Source of the DNA: Acinetobacter portensis
Lineage (GTDB): Bacteria; Pseudomonadota; Gammaproteobacteria; Pseudomonadales; Moraxellaceae
Assembly: GCF_023158935.1 (NCBI RefSeq)
Contig: NZ_CP096120.1
Span: 2,046,001 to 2,110,000, forward strand
Reading direction: 5' to 3'
DNA length: 64,000 bases
Part shown: positions 19,884 to 30,086 of the stretch, piece after piece
How the letters are laid out: each line of letters opens with the position of its first letter
Numbering within the stretch: the first letter of the stretch is position 1
Notes under the pieces: model-generated
The model's input: the letters and a program-made list of their open reading frames with translations, nothing else
What the model was told of the DNA's origin: nothing
Databases searched by the model: none
Translations under genes and position numbers: made by a program

Positions 19884-20450
19884 ATGGGGATGATTATTGT
19901 TTTATTGGTTCTAATTACAATAACTGTAGCTATTATTATGATTAGAAATAATATTGTAAGACATCATAATGCTTCAATTCGGGCTTGGTCAGATGTAGCA
20001 ACATACGAACGTCAAAAAATAAAAGTATTAGATGATTTAGCACCTCTAGTTGAACAATATTCTAGCTTTGAAAAAGGCACTTTAGAAAAAGTAACTGAAT
20101 TACGTCAAAACATTTTGAACCTCAACTTAAATACAAGTGATGTCTCTCAATTACAACGTGTTGAAAGCTTAAGTAAAGAATTAATGCGTAACTTAAATGT
20201 TGTTGTCGAAAATTATCCTGAATTAAAAGCCAATGAACTTTATCTAAAAATGATGAGTGAAATTGAAGAACAAAATGACAATGTTTCTGCTGCTATTACC
20301 ATCTTCAATAGAAATGTTGAGCTGTTCAATAATCATATTCAAATTTTCCCAAACAATATTATTAACACTGCAACACTTGGGAAAAAGAAGCTTCGCCCAT
20401 TTAGAGATAATCAAGCTTCTCAAAGTTTCGATTATCGTCCAAATTTTTAA
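19884..20450 (+). CDS. LemA family protein
   Basis: This 188-residue protein has one N-terminal membrane helix (residues 1-22) and a long alpha-helical domain. The family pattern is visible: NASIRAWSDVATYERQKIKV near residue 32, then LDDLAPLVEQYSSFEKGTLE, and near 150 the end block ITIFNRNVELFNNHIQIFPN. LemA proteins are membrane-anchored helical-bundle proteins of poorly known role. It is coupled to the preceding membrane protein and probably works with it. Confidence 0.85.
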   Translation: MGMIIVLLVLITITVAIIMIRNNIVRHHNASIRAWSDVATYERQKIKVLDDLAPLVEQYSSFEKGTLEKVTELRQNILNLNLNTSDVSQLQRVESLSKELMRNLNVVVENYPELKANELYLKMMSEIEEQNDNVSAAITIFNRNVELFNNHIQIFPNNIINTATLGKKKLRPFRDNQASQSFDYRPNF

Positions 20451-20613
20451 CAAGCCACATTTATTTCAATAAATGGTTTATGACAGTAACTTTAGATTTT
20501 CATAAACAAAAATTACAGAGTTAAAACTCGATAAAGCTAGCGTTTCATACAAGAATCTAGGAAAATATTGGACTTTTAGCACATTTAATCAGCGAACTGT
20601 TTTTTCGCCATGA

Positions 20614-21756
<1,143 letters not shown>

Positions 21757-21856
21757 TATTTCAGTGTTTGCGCTGAAGAAAAAGACAAGGTAAATTGCTT
21801 ACAAGTTAATTTATTATCATGTAGTTAATTACAGTTTTTTAATTTAGGAAAATCAA

Positions 21857-22186
21857 ATGAGTCTTTTCATTTCTACTGCTCATGCAGCGGGCGAAGCTGC
21901 ACAACAACCTAGCTTAATTGCTAACTTAGGTATGATTGCTGTATTCGTTGCAATCTTTTACTTCTTAATCTGGCGTCCTCAATCTAAACGTGCAAAAGAA
22001 CACCGCGCGTTAGTTGAAAGCTTAGGTGTTGGAAGTGAGGTTGTATTTGCTGGTGGTCTTATGGGTAAAGTCCTTAAGATTGAAGGCGACTTCGCTGTTA
22101 TTGAATTGAGCCGTGGTGTTGAAGTGAAAATTCAACGTGCAAGCGTGATTTCAGTTCTTCCTGAAGGCACATTAAATAATCTTTAA
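21857..22186 (+). CDS. yajC: Preprotein translocase subunit YajC
   Basis: This 109-residue inner-membrane protein has one membrane helix (LGMIAVFVAIFYFLIWRPQS near residue 24) ending in the family motif RPQSKR. A soluble domain follows with GSEVVFAGGLMGKV and VEVKIQRASVISVLP. YajC joins SecD and SecF at the Sec translocon. GGAAAATC just upstream is a fair ribosome binding site. A strong terminator-like hairpin separates it from secD. Confidence 0.96.
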   Translation: MSLFISTAHAAGEAAQQPSLIANLGMIAVFVAIFYFLIWRPQSKRAKEHRALVESLGVGSEVVFAGGLMGKVLKIEGDFAVIELSRGVEVKIQRASVISVLPEGTLNNL

Positions 22187-22196
22187 TCAAAAATTA

Positions 22197-22221
22197 GTCG
22201 TGCGATTCGCACGACTTTTTT
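22197..22221 (+). terminator. Terminator-like hairpin between yajC and secD
   Basis: GTCGTGCG / CGCACGAC is a perfect eight-base GC-rich stem with a three-base loop followed by six T. It begins 11 bases after the yajC stop and ends 20 bases before the secD ATG. It probably attenuates transcription within the yajC-secDF unit. Confidence 0.85.
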
Positions 22222-22240
22222 CATTTTAAGAAGAAAATAA

Positions 22241-24139
22241 ATGCGTTACCCAGCATGGAAATATCTACTAATTCTATTTGTTCTTGTGATTAGTACATTA
22301 TATGCCCTGCCAAGTTTGTATCCAGATGAACCTGCTGTTCAAATTTCTGGTGCCAAAGCTGGTACCCAAATTGATCAAAGCATCATACAAAAAGCAGAGC
22401 AAATTTTAAAAAGCGAAAACATTGCCAGTCATGACAATAGTTTCACCAATAATGCCGCATTATTACGTTTAGATTCATCTGAAGCACAATTAAAAGCAAA
22501 AGATGCGTTACGTCGCGGTCTTGGTGACAATTATGTTGTTGCTCTTAACCTTGCGCCTACAACTCCAGAATGGCTTCAAAAAATTGGTGCAAAACCAATG
22601 AAGTTAGGTCTAGATTTGCGTGGTGGTGTTCACTTCCTACTTGAAGTAGATATGGACAAAGCCATTAGTCAGCGTATGGAAACATCAGCAACAGATTTAC
22701 GCCGTCAACTCCGTGATAATAAAATTAAATTCAACAGCCTTTCGCTGAACAATAATGTCATCACAGTTCAATTCGCAAATAATTCTGACCGCGATGAAGC
22801 TGGAGATTTCTTACGCCGAAATGGTAATGAATATACACAACAAGCTGTTGCTACAACTGAAGGTTCAACTTTACGTTTAACTTATACTGATGTACGCAAA
22901 CAAGAAATTCAGTCTTATGCAGTTAATCAAAACTTAACAACTTTACGTAATCGTATTAACGAGTTAGGTGTTGCCGAAGCACTTGTACAAACCCAAGGTA
23001 GCAACCGTATTGTGGTTGAACTTCCTGGTGTGCAAGATACTGCTGAAGCAAAACGTGTATTAGGTCGTACAGCAAACTTAGAATTCCGTTTGGTATCTGA
23101 TTTAAACGATCAACACATTGACTCATATACAGGTCAATTAAAAGATCAAGCCCCTCCTGGCACAGAAGCATTTGCATTCCAATCGCTTGATAGTGGTCGT
23201 CAGTTATTACTAAACCGCACTCGTATTTTAACGGGTGAACGTGTTCAAAATGCATCTTCAGGCTTTAGCCAAGATTCTGGCGGTGCTGAAGTTAACATTA
23301 CCCTAGATTCTTCTGGTGGTAAGTTAATGTCGGATGCAACACGTAATGCAGTTGGCAAACGTATGGCTGTATTGTTCATTGAGAACAAACAACGTATTAG
23401 CTACGTTCAAGATCCAGAAACTGGTGCGCAAACTGAAGTACGCACACCTTATACAGAATCTGTTGTAATTAATGCTGCAACAATTCAAGCAGTATTAGGT
23501 TCGCAATTCCGTATTACAGGTCTAGATTCTCCACAAGAAGCAGCAGAACTTGCATTAATGTTACGTGCTGGTGCTTTAGCCGCACCAATGTACTTCGTTG
23601 AAGAACGTGTTATTGGTCCAAGCTTAGGTCAGGAAAACATCGACAAAGGTGTTCTTTCAACTCAAATTGGTTTCTTACTCGTTGCGATTTGGATGGTAGT
23701 TTTCTTCCGCCTATTTGGTTTAATCGCAAACTTTGCACTTGTACTTAACCTTGCCATGATTTTGACAGTAATGTCTTGGCTTGGTGCATCCCTCACCCTT
23801 CCAGGTATTGCAGGTATTGTAATTACCATTGGTATGGCGGTCGATGCCAACGTACTTATTTGTGAGCGAATACGAGAAGAAATGAAATGGGGAGCCTCGC
23901 CTAAACAAGCAATTGTGGCAGGTTATGACCGTGCGTATAACACCATTTTCGACTCAAACTTAACAACATTCCTTGTTGCGTTCATTTTATTTGCAATTGG
24001 TACAGGTCCTATTAAAGGCTTCGCCATTACATTAATGATTGGTATTGTTTGCTCAATGTTCACTGCGATTACAGTAACGCGTGCAATTGTTCAAATCATT
24101 TATGGCAAAAAACGTAACTTGAAAAAGTTGAGCATTTAG
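22241..24139 (+). CDS. secD: Protein translocase subunit SecD
   Basis: This 632-residue protein powers late steps of protein export using the proton gradient. It has an N-terminal helix (residues 5-25), the conserved LGLDLRGGVHFLLEVD near residue 122, a large periplasmic region, and from about residue 460 a six-helix RND-like bundle with GIAGIVITIGMAVDANVLIC and ERIREEM. It lies seven bases upstream of secF in the same direction. Confidence 0.97.
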   Translation: MRYPAWKYLLILFVLVISTLYALPSLYPDEPAVQISGAKAGTQIDQSIIQKAEQILKSENIASHDNSFTNNAALLRLDSSEAQLKAKDALRRGLGDNYVVALNLAPTTPEWLQKIGAKPMKLGLDLRGGVHFLLEVDMDKAISQRMETSATDLRRQLRDNKIKFNSLSLNNNVITVQFANNSDRDEAGDFLRRNGNEYTQQAVATTEGSTLRLTYTDVRKQEIQSYAVNQNLTTLRNRINELGVAEALVQTQGSNRIVVELPGVQDTAEAKRVLGRTANLEFRLVSDLNDQHIDSYTGQLKDQAPPGTEAFAFQSLDSGRQLLLNRTRILTGERVQNASSGFSQDSGGAEVNITLDSSGGKLMSDATRNAVGKRMAVLFIENKQRISYVQDPETGAQTEVRTPYTESVVINAATIQAVLGSQFRITGLDSPQEAAELALMLRAGALAAPMYFVEERVIGPSLGQENIDKGVLSTQIGFLLVAIWMVVFFRLFGLIANFALVLNLAMILTVMSWLGASLTLPGIAGIVITIGMAVDANVLICERIREEMKWGASPKQAIVAGYDRAYNTIFDSNLTTFLVAFILFAIGTGPIKGFAITLMIGIVCSMFTAITVTRAIVQIIYGKKRNLKKLSI

Positions 24140-24146
24140 GAGATCG

Positions 24147-25118
24147 ATGATGACTGATAATACTCAACTAGATTCAAAAAAATACGGTCGCCCTGAAGAA
24201 GAACGTATTATTCCATTTATGAAAATTGCGATGCCTGCTGCATTGTTTTCAATTCTCATTACAGTGGCAAGTATCTTCTTTATTGCAACGAAAGGTTTAA
24301 ACCTTGGTTTAGATTTTACTGGCGGTATTGCAGCAGAACTAAACTATGCTAAACCTGTTGAAGCAACCGATGTTTCTGCTGCTTTAGCTAAAGCCGGTTT
24401 CCGTGATCCTGTTGTTCAAACTTTAGGTTCAAACCGCGACCTTATGGTTCGTATGCCTGTGCAATCAGAAATGAAAGCAGAAGATATGAACAACGTCATT
24501 AACAAAGCTGTTCAATTGCCAGATAATGCTACTGTTGTGCATAAAGTTGATGTTGTAGGTGGTCAAGTAGGTAACGAGCTTTATCTTCGTTCTGCTAGTG
24601 CTGTTGCTTTAGCATTATTATTAATGCTTGTTTACGTAACAGTTCGCTTCGAATTTAAACTTGCGATGGGTGCAGTACTTTCATTGTTCCACGATATTGT
24701 GGTGACTTTGGGTATTTTCGCCATGATGCAGTGGCCTTTCGACCTAACAGTTCTTGCAGCATTACTTGCGATTATTGGTTTCTCACTCAACGATAACATC
24801 GTTGTATCTGACCGTATTCGTGAAAACTTCCGTAAAATTCGTGGTGCTTCGCCATTAGAAATCATCAATATTGCATTGACTGAAACCTTACGTCGTACCA
24901 TCCACACATCTATGACTTTATTGCTTGTTGTTGTTGCAATGATGTTTATGGGTGGTGATGGTCTGAAATGGTTCTCTGTAGCAATGTTTGTAGGTGTATT
25001 TGTGGGTACATATTCATCTATCTACATTGGTACTGCCTTTGCTTTATGGCGTGGTATTAACCGCCAAGATTTCATTGTGCAAGTTAAACCAGAGTTTGAT
25101 GAAGAAGAAGTTATTTAA
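24147..25118 (+). CDS. secF: Protein translocase subunit SecF
   Basis: This 323-residue inner-membrane partner of SecD has an N-terminal helix (about 28-50), the LNLGLDFTGGIAAEL motif near 52, and a C-terminal bundle with IIGFSLNDNIVVSDRIRENF. The ATG is preceded by GGAGATCG, a good ribosome binding site that overlaps the secD end. A terminator follows 23 bases after the stop. Confidence 0.97.
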   Translation: MMTDNTQLDSKKYGRPEEERIIPFMKIAMPAALFSILITVASIFFIATKGLNLGLDFTGGIAAELNYAKPVEATDVSAALAKAGFRDPVVQTLGSNRDLMVRMPVQSEMKAEDMNNVINKAVQLPDNATVVHKVDVVGGQVGNELYLRSASAVALALLLMLVYVTVRFEFKLAMGAVLSLFHDIVVTLGIFAMMQWPFDLTVLAALLAIIGFSLNDNIVVSDRIRENFRKIRGASPLEIINIALTETLRRTIHTSMTLLLVVVAMMFMGGDGLKWFSVAMFVGVFVGTYSSIYIGTAFALWRGINRQDFIVQVKPEFDEEEVI

Positions 25119-25141
25119 CTTTCTTTTCTAAACTCAATAAA

Positions 25142-25167
25142 AAGCCCATCATAAGATGGGCTTTTTT
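25142..25167. terminator. Bidirectional terminator between secF and the aryl-polyene operon
   Basis: AAGCCCATC / GATGGGCTT forms a nine-base stem with an ATAA loop, with A and T runs on the two sides. It ends secF transcription rightward and the long leftward operon, whose last stop codon touches it at 25166. Confidence 0.92.
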
Positions 25168-25822
25168 AATGCTGATGTATTTGTATTTCTGGCAAATTAA
25201 AACCGTTGCAAGACTGCTCAGATCTCCATGCAACGGTTAGCATAATATGAGCAAGTTGAAAATTTTGATAAGCAAACGTGCCTATTTGCGGATGACTACA
25301 CATCCCACCATTTTGTTCTGAATGAACCTGTGTATCAAATTCATTTAAGTTAATTCGAATACCTAGACCAGCTGCTTTAAGTACAGCTTCTTTTGTTGTC
25401 CAAACCTTAAACCAATATTCTTTTTGTTGTTCTAAGCTGTTCCAAATTTCTAATTCTTTAGGATGAAAAGCATGTTGCGCCAAAGCTTCAAAACGTACTT
25501 TTCGATCTAAATCTTCAACATCAATACCCAAATCTTTTACGGAACGACTTAGCGCCAAAGCATAATTTTTTTGGCTATGACTATGGTTAAAATTAAATGT
25601 TGGATGTTGCTCTAAATAAGGCTTACCAAACTCTGTTGGAACAATGTGCTCATTCAAAATTTCAGTGTTTAATGCGCTCGATAAATATTGATTACGCTGA
25701 GTATAAATTTGTTCTTTTTTATAATAATTATAAGAGCGAATATCTGGAAAATTAGCTTTTTCTAGTAGAACAAGTTGAGCCAATGAATTCACATGAATTG
25801 TGATTAATTTATGCTTATTCAT
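25166..25822 (-). CDS. 4'-phosphopantetheinyl transferase, Sfp type
   Basis: This 218-residue enzyme transfers phosphopantetheine from CoA to a serine of acyl carrier proteins. The family core is clear: LALSRSVKDLGIDVEDLDRK (GIDVE metal site, near residue 110) and YWFKVWTTKEAVLKAAGLGI (WxxKEA, near 150). It is the last gene of the leftward aryl-polyene operon and probably activates the two carrier proteins encoded at the other end. It starts 21 bases after the preceding stop. Confidence 0.9.
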   Translation of the reverse strand: MNKHKLITIHVNSLAQLVLLEKANFPDIRSYNYYKKEQIYTQRNQYLSSALNTEILNEHIVPTEFGKPYLEQHPTFNFNHSHSQKNYALALSRSVKDLGIDVEDLDRKVRFEALAQHAFHPKELEIWNSLEQQKEYWFKVWTTKEAVLKAAGLGIRINLNEFDTQVHSEQNGGMCSHPQIGTFAYQNFQLAHIMLTVAWRSEQSCNGFNLPEIQIHQH

Positions 25823-25843
25823 TTGCTCAACTCAATTTCAAAA

Positions 25844-26278
25844 TTAGAATCTTACGATATCACCTTTTAAAGCAACACCAGCAATTGCTGTACCTTTATG
25901 GCATTCATACGTTGTAGTACTTTTTGAAGTGTTCGATTTGTAATAACTTACCAAGTTAGTAACCGCATTTGCACCACGTGCTTTTGCAGTATTTTGGAAT
26001 TGAATAAGTGCAGAACGTAAAACATGATCACATGCTTTTTCAGCAGACTTCCCAAAACCATTGGTTTTTTTATTCGTTACTAAGCCTCTTGCAATTGCTT
26101 TACCACCAGAGCGTGTTCCTGCCAAATAGAATTTCACAGAACCATCTAAAACACCATCAGCTACAGCACGATCAACAGCTTCTCTAAAATTAAAATTATG
26201 CGCTTCATCTGCTGCATAAGCCGAAGAAACCCCAACTAAACCAAGAATTGCTGCAAAATAAATTCTCTTTAACAACAT
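25844..26278 (-). CDS. Small secreted protein of unknown function
   Basis: This 144-residue protein has a signal peptide (residues 1-22, ending SSAYA) and so is exported. The mature part has FREAVDRAVADGVLD, a GSVKFYL strand, and a compact C-terminal half with two cysteines (KACDHVL and YECHKGTA) that could form a disulphide. ARGANAVTNLVSYYKS resembles small bacterial proteins of the YbjQ-like or heavy-metal-binding fold, but this is a weak impression. Homologues are sometimes labelled excinuclease ATPase subunit, which the sequence does not support: there is no Walker motif. It has a 229-base upstream gap, so it may have its own promoter. Confidence 0.75.
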   Translation of the reverse strand: MLLKRIYFAAILGLVGVSSAYAADEAHNFNFREAVDRAVADGVLDGSVKFYLAGTRSGGKAIARGLVTNKKTNGFGKSAEKACDHVLRSALIQFQNTAKARGANAVTNLVSYYKSNTSKSTTTYECHKGTAIAGVALKGDIVRF

Positions 26279-26507
26279 GATATTTCCCTCTTAAAATTTA
26301 TTATTTTCAATGTTTGCTTTTGAAAATTGGACATACATATATTTATCTAATCTAAACATTCAAGCAATGGCATTTTTAATGAATAACATCACTTTTATAT
26401 TTTAAGTTTCAACTATCTAACAATGAATCAGGAAAGTAAATTTACTTAGCCTAAAACATTGTCAAAATTATTACTTAAAATTTCACTGCAAAACTTCTTA
26501 CATCTCT

Positions 26508-27731
26508 TTAAGCAATTTTCTTGAAAATTAGAGATGTATTAATTCCACCAAAGGCAAAATTATTACTCATAATAATATCGGCTTGCATTGAACGAGCTTC
26601 ACCAACGATATAGTCTAAATCGCCACACGCTTCATCTACTTCATCTAAATTCAAGGTTGGGGTAAATTCATTACGTAGCATCATTTCAATACTTAACCAT
26701 GCTTCAAGTGCTCCACATGCACCCAAAGTATGTCCAAAATAACTCTTTAATGAGCTAATTGGTTTTTTACCTAAAATACGTGCTGTTGCTTGAGATTCAG
26801 CAATATCGCCTTGATCTGTAGATGTTCCATGTGCATTCACATAATTAATATCACCTGCACTAAGTTCAGCATCTTTTAGTGCCAATTGCATGCATCGCCC
26901 CATCATTTCTGAATCTGGACGTGTTACATGTTGACCATCTGTATTACTACCATAACCAACAATTTCTGCATAAATTTTTGCACCACGTGCCTTAGCATGT
27001 TCATATTCTTCTAGAATTAAACATCCTGCACCTTCACCAACAACCAAACCGTCTCTATTTTTTTCAAAAGGTCTTGGTGTTTTTTCTGGATGATCATTTT
27101 GCGCACTTGTTGCAAGTAAGACATCAAATACAGCAGATCCCGCTGCGCTTAATTCCTCTGCACCACCTGCAAGCATTACCTTTTGTTTGCCGTATTTAAT
27201 TGCTTCATATGCTTGGCCAATTGCCATTGAACCTGAAGTACATGCACTTGATGTTGGCAAGGTTAAACCTTTTAAACCAAAATATACTGTCATGTTTACA
27301 GCACTCGTATGAGACATCATACGAATATAAGTTGTAGCATTAAGTTGATTCATGTTGTTATCTAACAACATTGCACCAAACTCGCCAATAGCATTTACAC
27401 TACCTGCAGATGAACCATATGCAACGCCTGTTTCACCACTTTTTAAAACTGGATCATTTAGTAAACCTGCATTTTCTAATGCTTTTTCTGCACAAATTAC
27501 AGACATGAGTGCAACACGCCCCATGCCTCGTGTCACTTTACGATTAAAATGACTTGGCACAGTAAATGATTCTACTGGCCCGCCTAATTTACTGCGTAAA
27601 TCTGTATACACTTCCCAGTCTGGCATATAACGAATGCCACTTTTACCTAGGTGGAACTGTTCAAAAATTTGATCTGCTGTTTCACCTAAAGAAGTGATTC
27701 CTGACATTCCTGTAACAACAACGCGCTTCAT
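26508..27731 (-). CDS. Beta-ketoacyl-ACP synthase, FabF-like, aryl-polyene type
   Basis: This 407-residue condensing enzyme has a complete Cys-His-His active site: Cys in PTSSACTSGSMAIGQ near residue 165, His in VNAHGTSTDQGD near 300, and His in LKSYFGHTLGACGALEAW near 335, with a late NNFAFGGINTSL. In aryl-polyene clusters such enzymes add C2 units from malonyl-ACP to the growing chain. It overlaps the ketoreductase gene by one base. It is one of two fully catalytic ketosynthases here; their division of labour is not known from sequence. Confidence 0.9.
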   Translation of the reverse strand: MKRVVVTGMSGITSLGETADQIFEQFHLGKSGIRYMPDWEVYTDLRSKLGGPVESFTVPSHFNRKVTRGMGRVALMSVICAEKALENAGLLNDPVLKSGETGVAYGSSAGSVNAIGEFGAMLLDNNMNQLNATTYIRMMSHTSAVNMTVYFGLKGLTLPTSSACTSGSMAIGQAYEAIKYGKQKVMLAGGAEELSAAGSAVFDVLLATSAQNDHPEKTPRPFEKNRDGLVVGEGAGCLILEEYEHAKARGAKIYAEIVGYGSNTDGQHVTRPDSEMMGRCMQLALKDAELSAGDINYVNAHGTSTDQGDIAESQATARILGKKPISSLKSYFGHTLGACGALEAWLSIEMMLRNEFTPTLNLDEVDEACGDLDYIVGEARSMQADIIMSNNFAFGGINTSLIFKKIA

Positions 27732-28456
27732 TAAATTAATCCCCCATTCACTGAAATGACTTGGCGAGTGATATAAGCTGCATCATCGCTACATAAAAAT
27801 TTTACAACTTTAGCAACTTCTTCCACCTGCCCCATTCTTTGAAGTGGAATCATTTTTAAAGCATGTTCTTTTACTTCTTCCGACACCATTTCGGTTTCAA
27901 TTAAACCAGGTGCAACACAATTTACAGTAATTTTTCTTTTTGCTAATTCAAGTGCGAGTGCTTTTGTTGCACCAATTAAGCCTGCTTTTGCAGCGCTATA
28001 ATTCACCTGCCCTCTATTCCCCATAATTCCTGAAACAGAAGATAAAGTCACAATACGACCACCTTGTTTTAAACGAATCATTGGCATAACAAGTGGTTTT
28101 AATACGTTATAAAAACCATGCAAAGATGTATCCACAACATGATCCCAATCTTCATCGGTTAAAGCAGGAAATGCGCCATCTCGAGTAAGTCCTGCATTCA
28201 GAATAACACCATAAAATGCACCATGATCTGCAACATCTTTTTCTAATATGTGTAGAATATTTTCGCGATCATTTACATCAAACATTAATACATGGCTATT
28301 ACGCCCAAATGATTTAATTTCTTCTGCAACTTGTTCTGCTTCTTGTTGTCTTGATCTTGCATGAACAGTAACATCAAATCCTGCTTTTGCTAATTCAATT
28401 GCAATGGCTTTACCAATACCACGGCTTGATCCTGTTACTAAAATTCTTTTATTCAC
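27731..28456 (-). CDS. 3-oxoacyl-ACP reductase, FabG-like
   Basis: This 241-residue classical short-chain dehydrogenase has the NADPH site VTGSSRGIGKAIAIEL at residue 6, LNAGLTRDGAF near 85, and the catalytic triad in TLSSVSGIMGN and YSAAKAGLIGATKAL. It would reduce the beta-keto group after each condensation. The start overlaps the dehydratase stop by four bases. Being within the cluster, it is probably dedicated to polyene synthesis. Confidence 0.93.
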   Translation of the reverse strand: MNKRILVTGSSRGIGKAIAIELAKAGFDVTVHARSRQQEAEQVAEEIKSFGRNSHVLMFDVNDRENILHILEKDVADHGAFYGVILNAGLTRDGAFPALTDEDWDHVVDTSLHGFYNVLKPLVMPMIRLKQGGRIVTLSSVSGIMGNRGQVNYSAAKAGLIGATKALALELAKRKITVNCVAPGLIETEMVSEEVKEHALKMIPLQRMGQVEEVAKVVKFLCSDDAAYITRQVISVNGGLI

Positions 28457-28890
28457 TTTAATTTTCCAATAATTTGATCAATTTCTTGTGGTTCATAAAC
28501 ACTTAACATTGCACATATTTTATGTTCTTTATATTCAATTTCACATTGAAATTGCCCTAAACCTTCATGTAAATAATGTTGTTCAATACAAATTCTAACA
28601 ACATCACCTATTGCAAAATATGGCACAGGAATATGCATTTTCCGCGTACCCAATAAAAAGCCTATTTTAGGATTTTCACCTTTTTTTCGACCTTGGAATC
28701 CTGCATAGGCACTGACTGTTTGCGCCATAATTTCAATGCTTGTCCACGTTGGTAGACCTTCGGGCTCACAAAACATTAAGTCTGGCGTAATATGTAATTC
28801 CGCAATTGCCTTTTCATCTGTCACTTCAATTAAGTGATCAACAAAAACCATGGGCTTTTCATGTGGAATAAACTTTACTGCATCCATCAT
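28453..28890 (-). CDS. Hotdog-fold 3-hydroxyacyl-ACP dehydratase
   Basis: This 145-residue single hotdog domain has FIPHEKPMVFVDHLIEV (possible catalytic His) at the start and GLPTWTSIEIMAQTVSAYAG (acidic residue in the central helix) near residue 50. That pattern matches the COG4706-type dehydratases of aryl-polyene clusters. It would remove water after each reduction and leave a trans double bond, so the chain stays conjugated. Four-base overlaps on both sides couple it to its neighbours. Confidence 0.85.
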   Translation of the reverse strand: MMDAVKFIPHEKPMVFVDHLIEVTDEKAIAELHITPDLMFCEPEGLPTWTSIEIMAQTVSAYAGFQGRKKGENPKIGFLLGTRKMHIPVPYFAIGDVVRICIEQHYLHEGLGQFQCEIEYKEHKICAMLSVYEPQEIDQIIGKLK

Positions 28891-30086
28891 TTAAAACTTG
28901 TCCCTAAAATAATACTAATATTGCTACCACCAAATGCGAATGAGTTACTCATTACATATTGAATAGGCTTATCTAAATTTGTATTTAAAACATAATTTTG
29001 ATCATCTAATTCAGGATCTAAAACACCAGAATGATGCAAAGGCAACCAAGATTGATCAAGCAAAATATGTTGGCAAATATAAGCTTCAATTGCACCTGCA
29101 GCACCTAAACAATGTCCTGTTTTATGCTTCGTACTACTGAGTGGCACATCAATATTTTCAAAAACTTTACGTACAGCTTTAATTTCCATCGCATCATTTT
29201 GCACAGTTGATGTGCCATGCATATTTAAATAACCAATATCTGATGCTTTTAAATTTGCCATGTCTAAAGCTTTTTGCATGGCTTCTGCTGCACCTTTTCC
29301 TTCAGGATGTGGTGCTGAAATATGCCAAGCATCCATAGATTCGCCTGCTGCTAAAAACATAACAGGTGCTTGATCTTTAGAGATTAAAAATAATGCTGCC
29401 GCCTCACCAATATTAATACCATCTCGGTTTTTACCACAGGGTTGGCAAATATCATGTGACAAGCTTTCTAAGCAATTAAAACCATTCAAGGTAAGTTGGC
29501 AAAGTGTATCGACTCCACCCACAAGTACAGCATCAACCAAGCCTGCATTAATTAAGCGCTGACCTGCAGCCATTGCTTTTGCACTCGATGAACATGCTGT
29601 AGAAATTGTATAAGCAGGACCTTCCCAACCTAAATATTGTTGTAAGTCTTTCGCTAAACTGCCCATTTCTTGTTTTTTATGAATCACTTCAACATCTTCA
29701 TTATGTCGAAAATGTTGTTTTAAAATAACTTCGTTATCTGCAATACCTGAAGTTGATGTACCAAGAACTACACCTAAACGAACTTTAGAAAACTGAGCTG
29801 TATATTCACGAATATTTGATTCAATACGTTGTAATGCAGTTAATGCAAATCTTAAATTTCTTGAATCTGACTGCTTTAAACTTAAAGGAACATCTTGAAT
29901 AAGTTCAGATGCACAAGCACCAACCCATACTTTCTTTTCAGCAATAAACTCTGAACATTGCGTAAATGTATTCACGTTCGTACTTAATGCTACCTTCATT
30001 TGCTCAGGGCTTTCACCTAAAGCAGATAAACCCACACTAAATTGAATACCAACAGCAGAATAATCTGCACCAATTTTATTGTGCAT
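28887..30086 (-). CDS. Beta-ketoacyl-ACP synthase, aryl-polyene type (second ketosynthase)
   Basis: This protein of about 399 residues has Cys in TISTACSSSAKAMAAG near 160, His in LNMHGTSTVQND near 290 and His in KHKTGHCLGAAGAIEAY near 330, with a late NSFAFGGSNISI. The active site looks complete. The ATG at 30086 is preferred to one five codons upstream because GAGG lies six bases before it. It overlaps the end of the DUF3261 gene. It probably pairs with the chain-length-factor-like protein at the operon start as in other aryl-polyene systems; that pairing is an inference. Confidence 0.87.
   Translation of the reverse strand: MHNKIGADYSAVGIQFSVGLSALGESPEQMKVALSTNVNTFTQCSEFIAEKKVWVGACASELIQDVPLSLKQSDSRNLRFALTALQRIESNIREYTAQFSKVRLGVVLGTSTSGIADNEVILKQHFRHNEDVEVIHKKQEMGSLAKDLQQYLGWEGPAYTISTACSSSAKAMAAGQRLINAGLVDAVLVGGVDTLCQLTLNGFNCLESLSHDICQPCGKNRDGINIGEAAALFLISKDQAPVMFLAAGESMDAWHISAPHPEGKGAAEAMQKALDMANLKASDIGYLNMHGTSTVQNDAMEIKAVRKVFENIDVPLSSTKHKTGHCLGAAGAIEAYICQHILLDQSWLPLHHSGVLDPELDDQNYVLNTNLDKPIQYVMSNSFAFGGSNISIILGTSFK

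Noticed and set aside
25844..26278. Excinuclease ATPase subunit for the small secreted protein
   Set aside because: It is 144 residues with a signal peptide and no Walker motifs, so it cannot be an UvrA-like ATPase.
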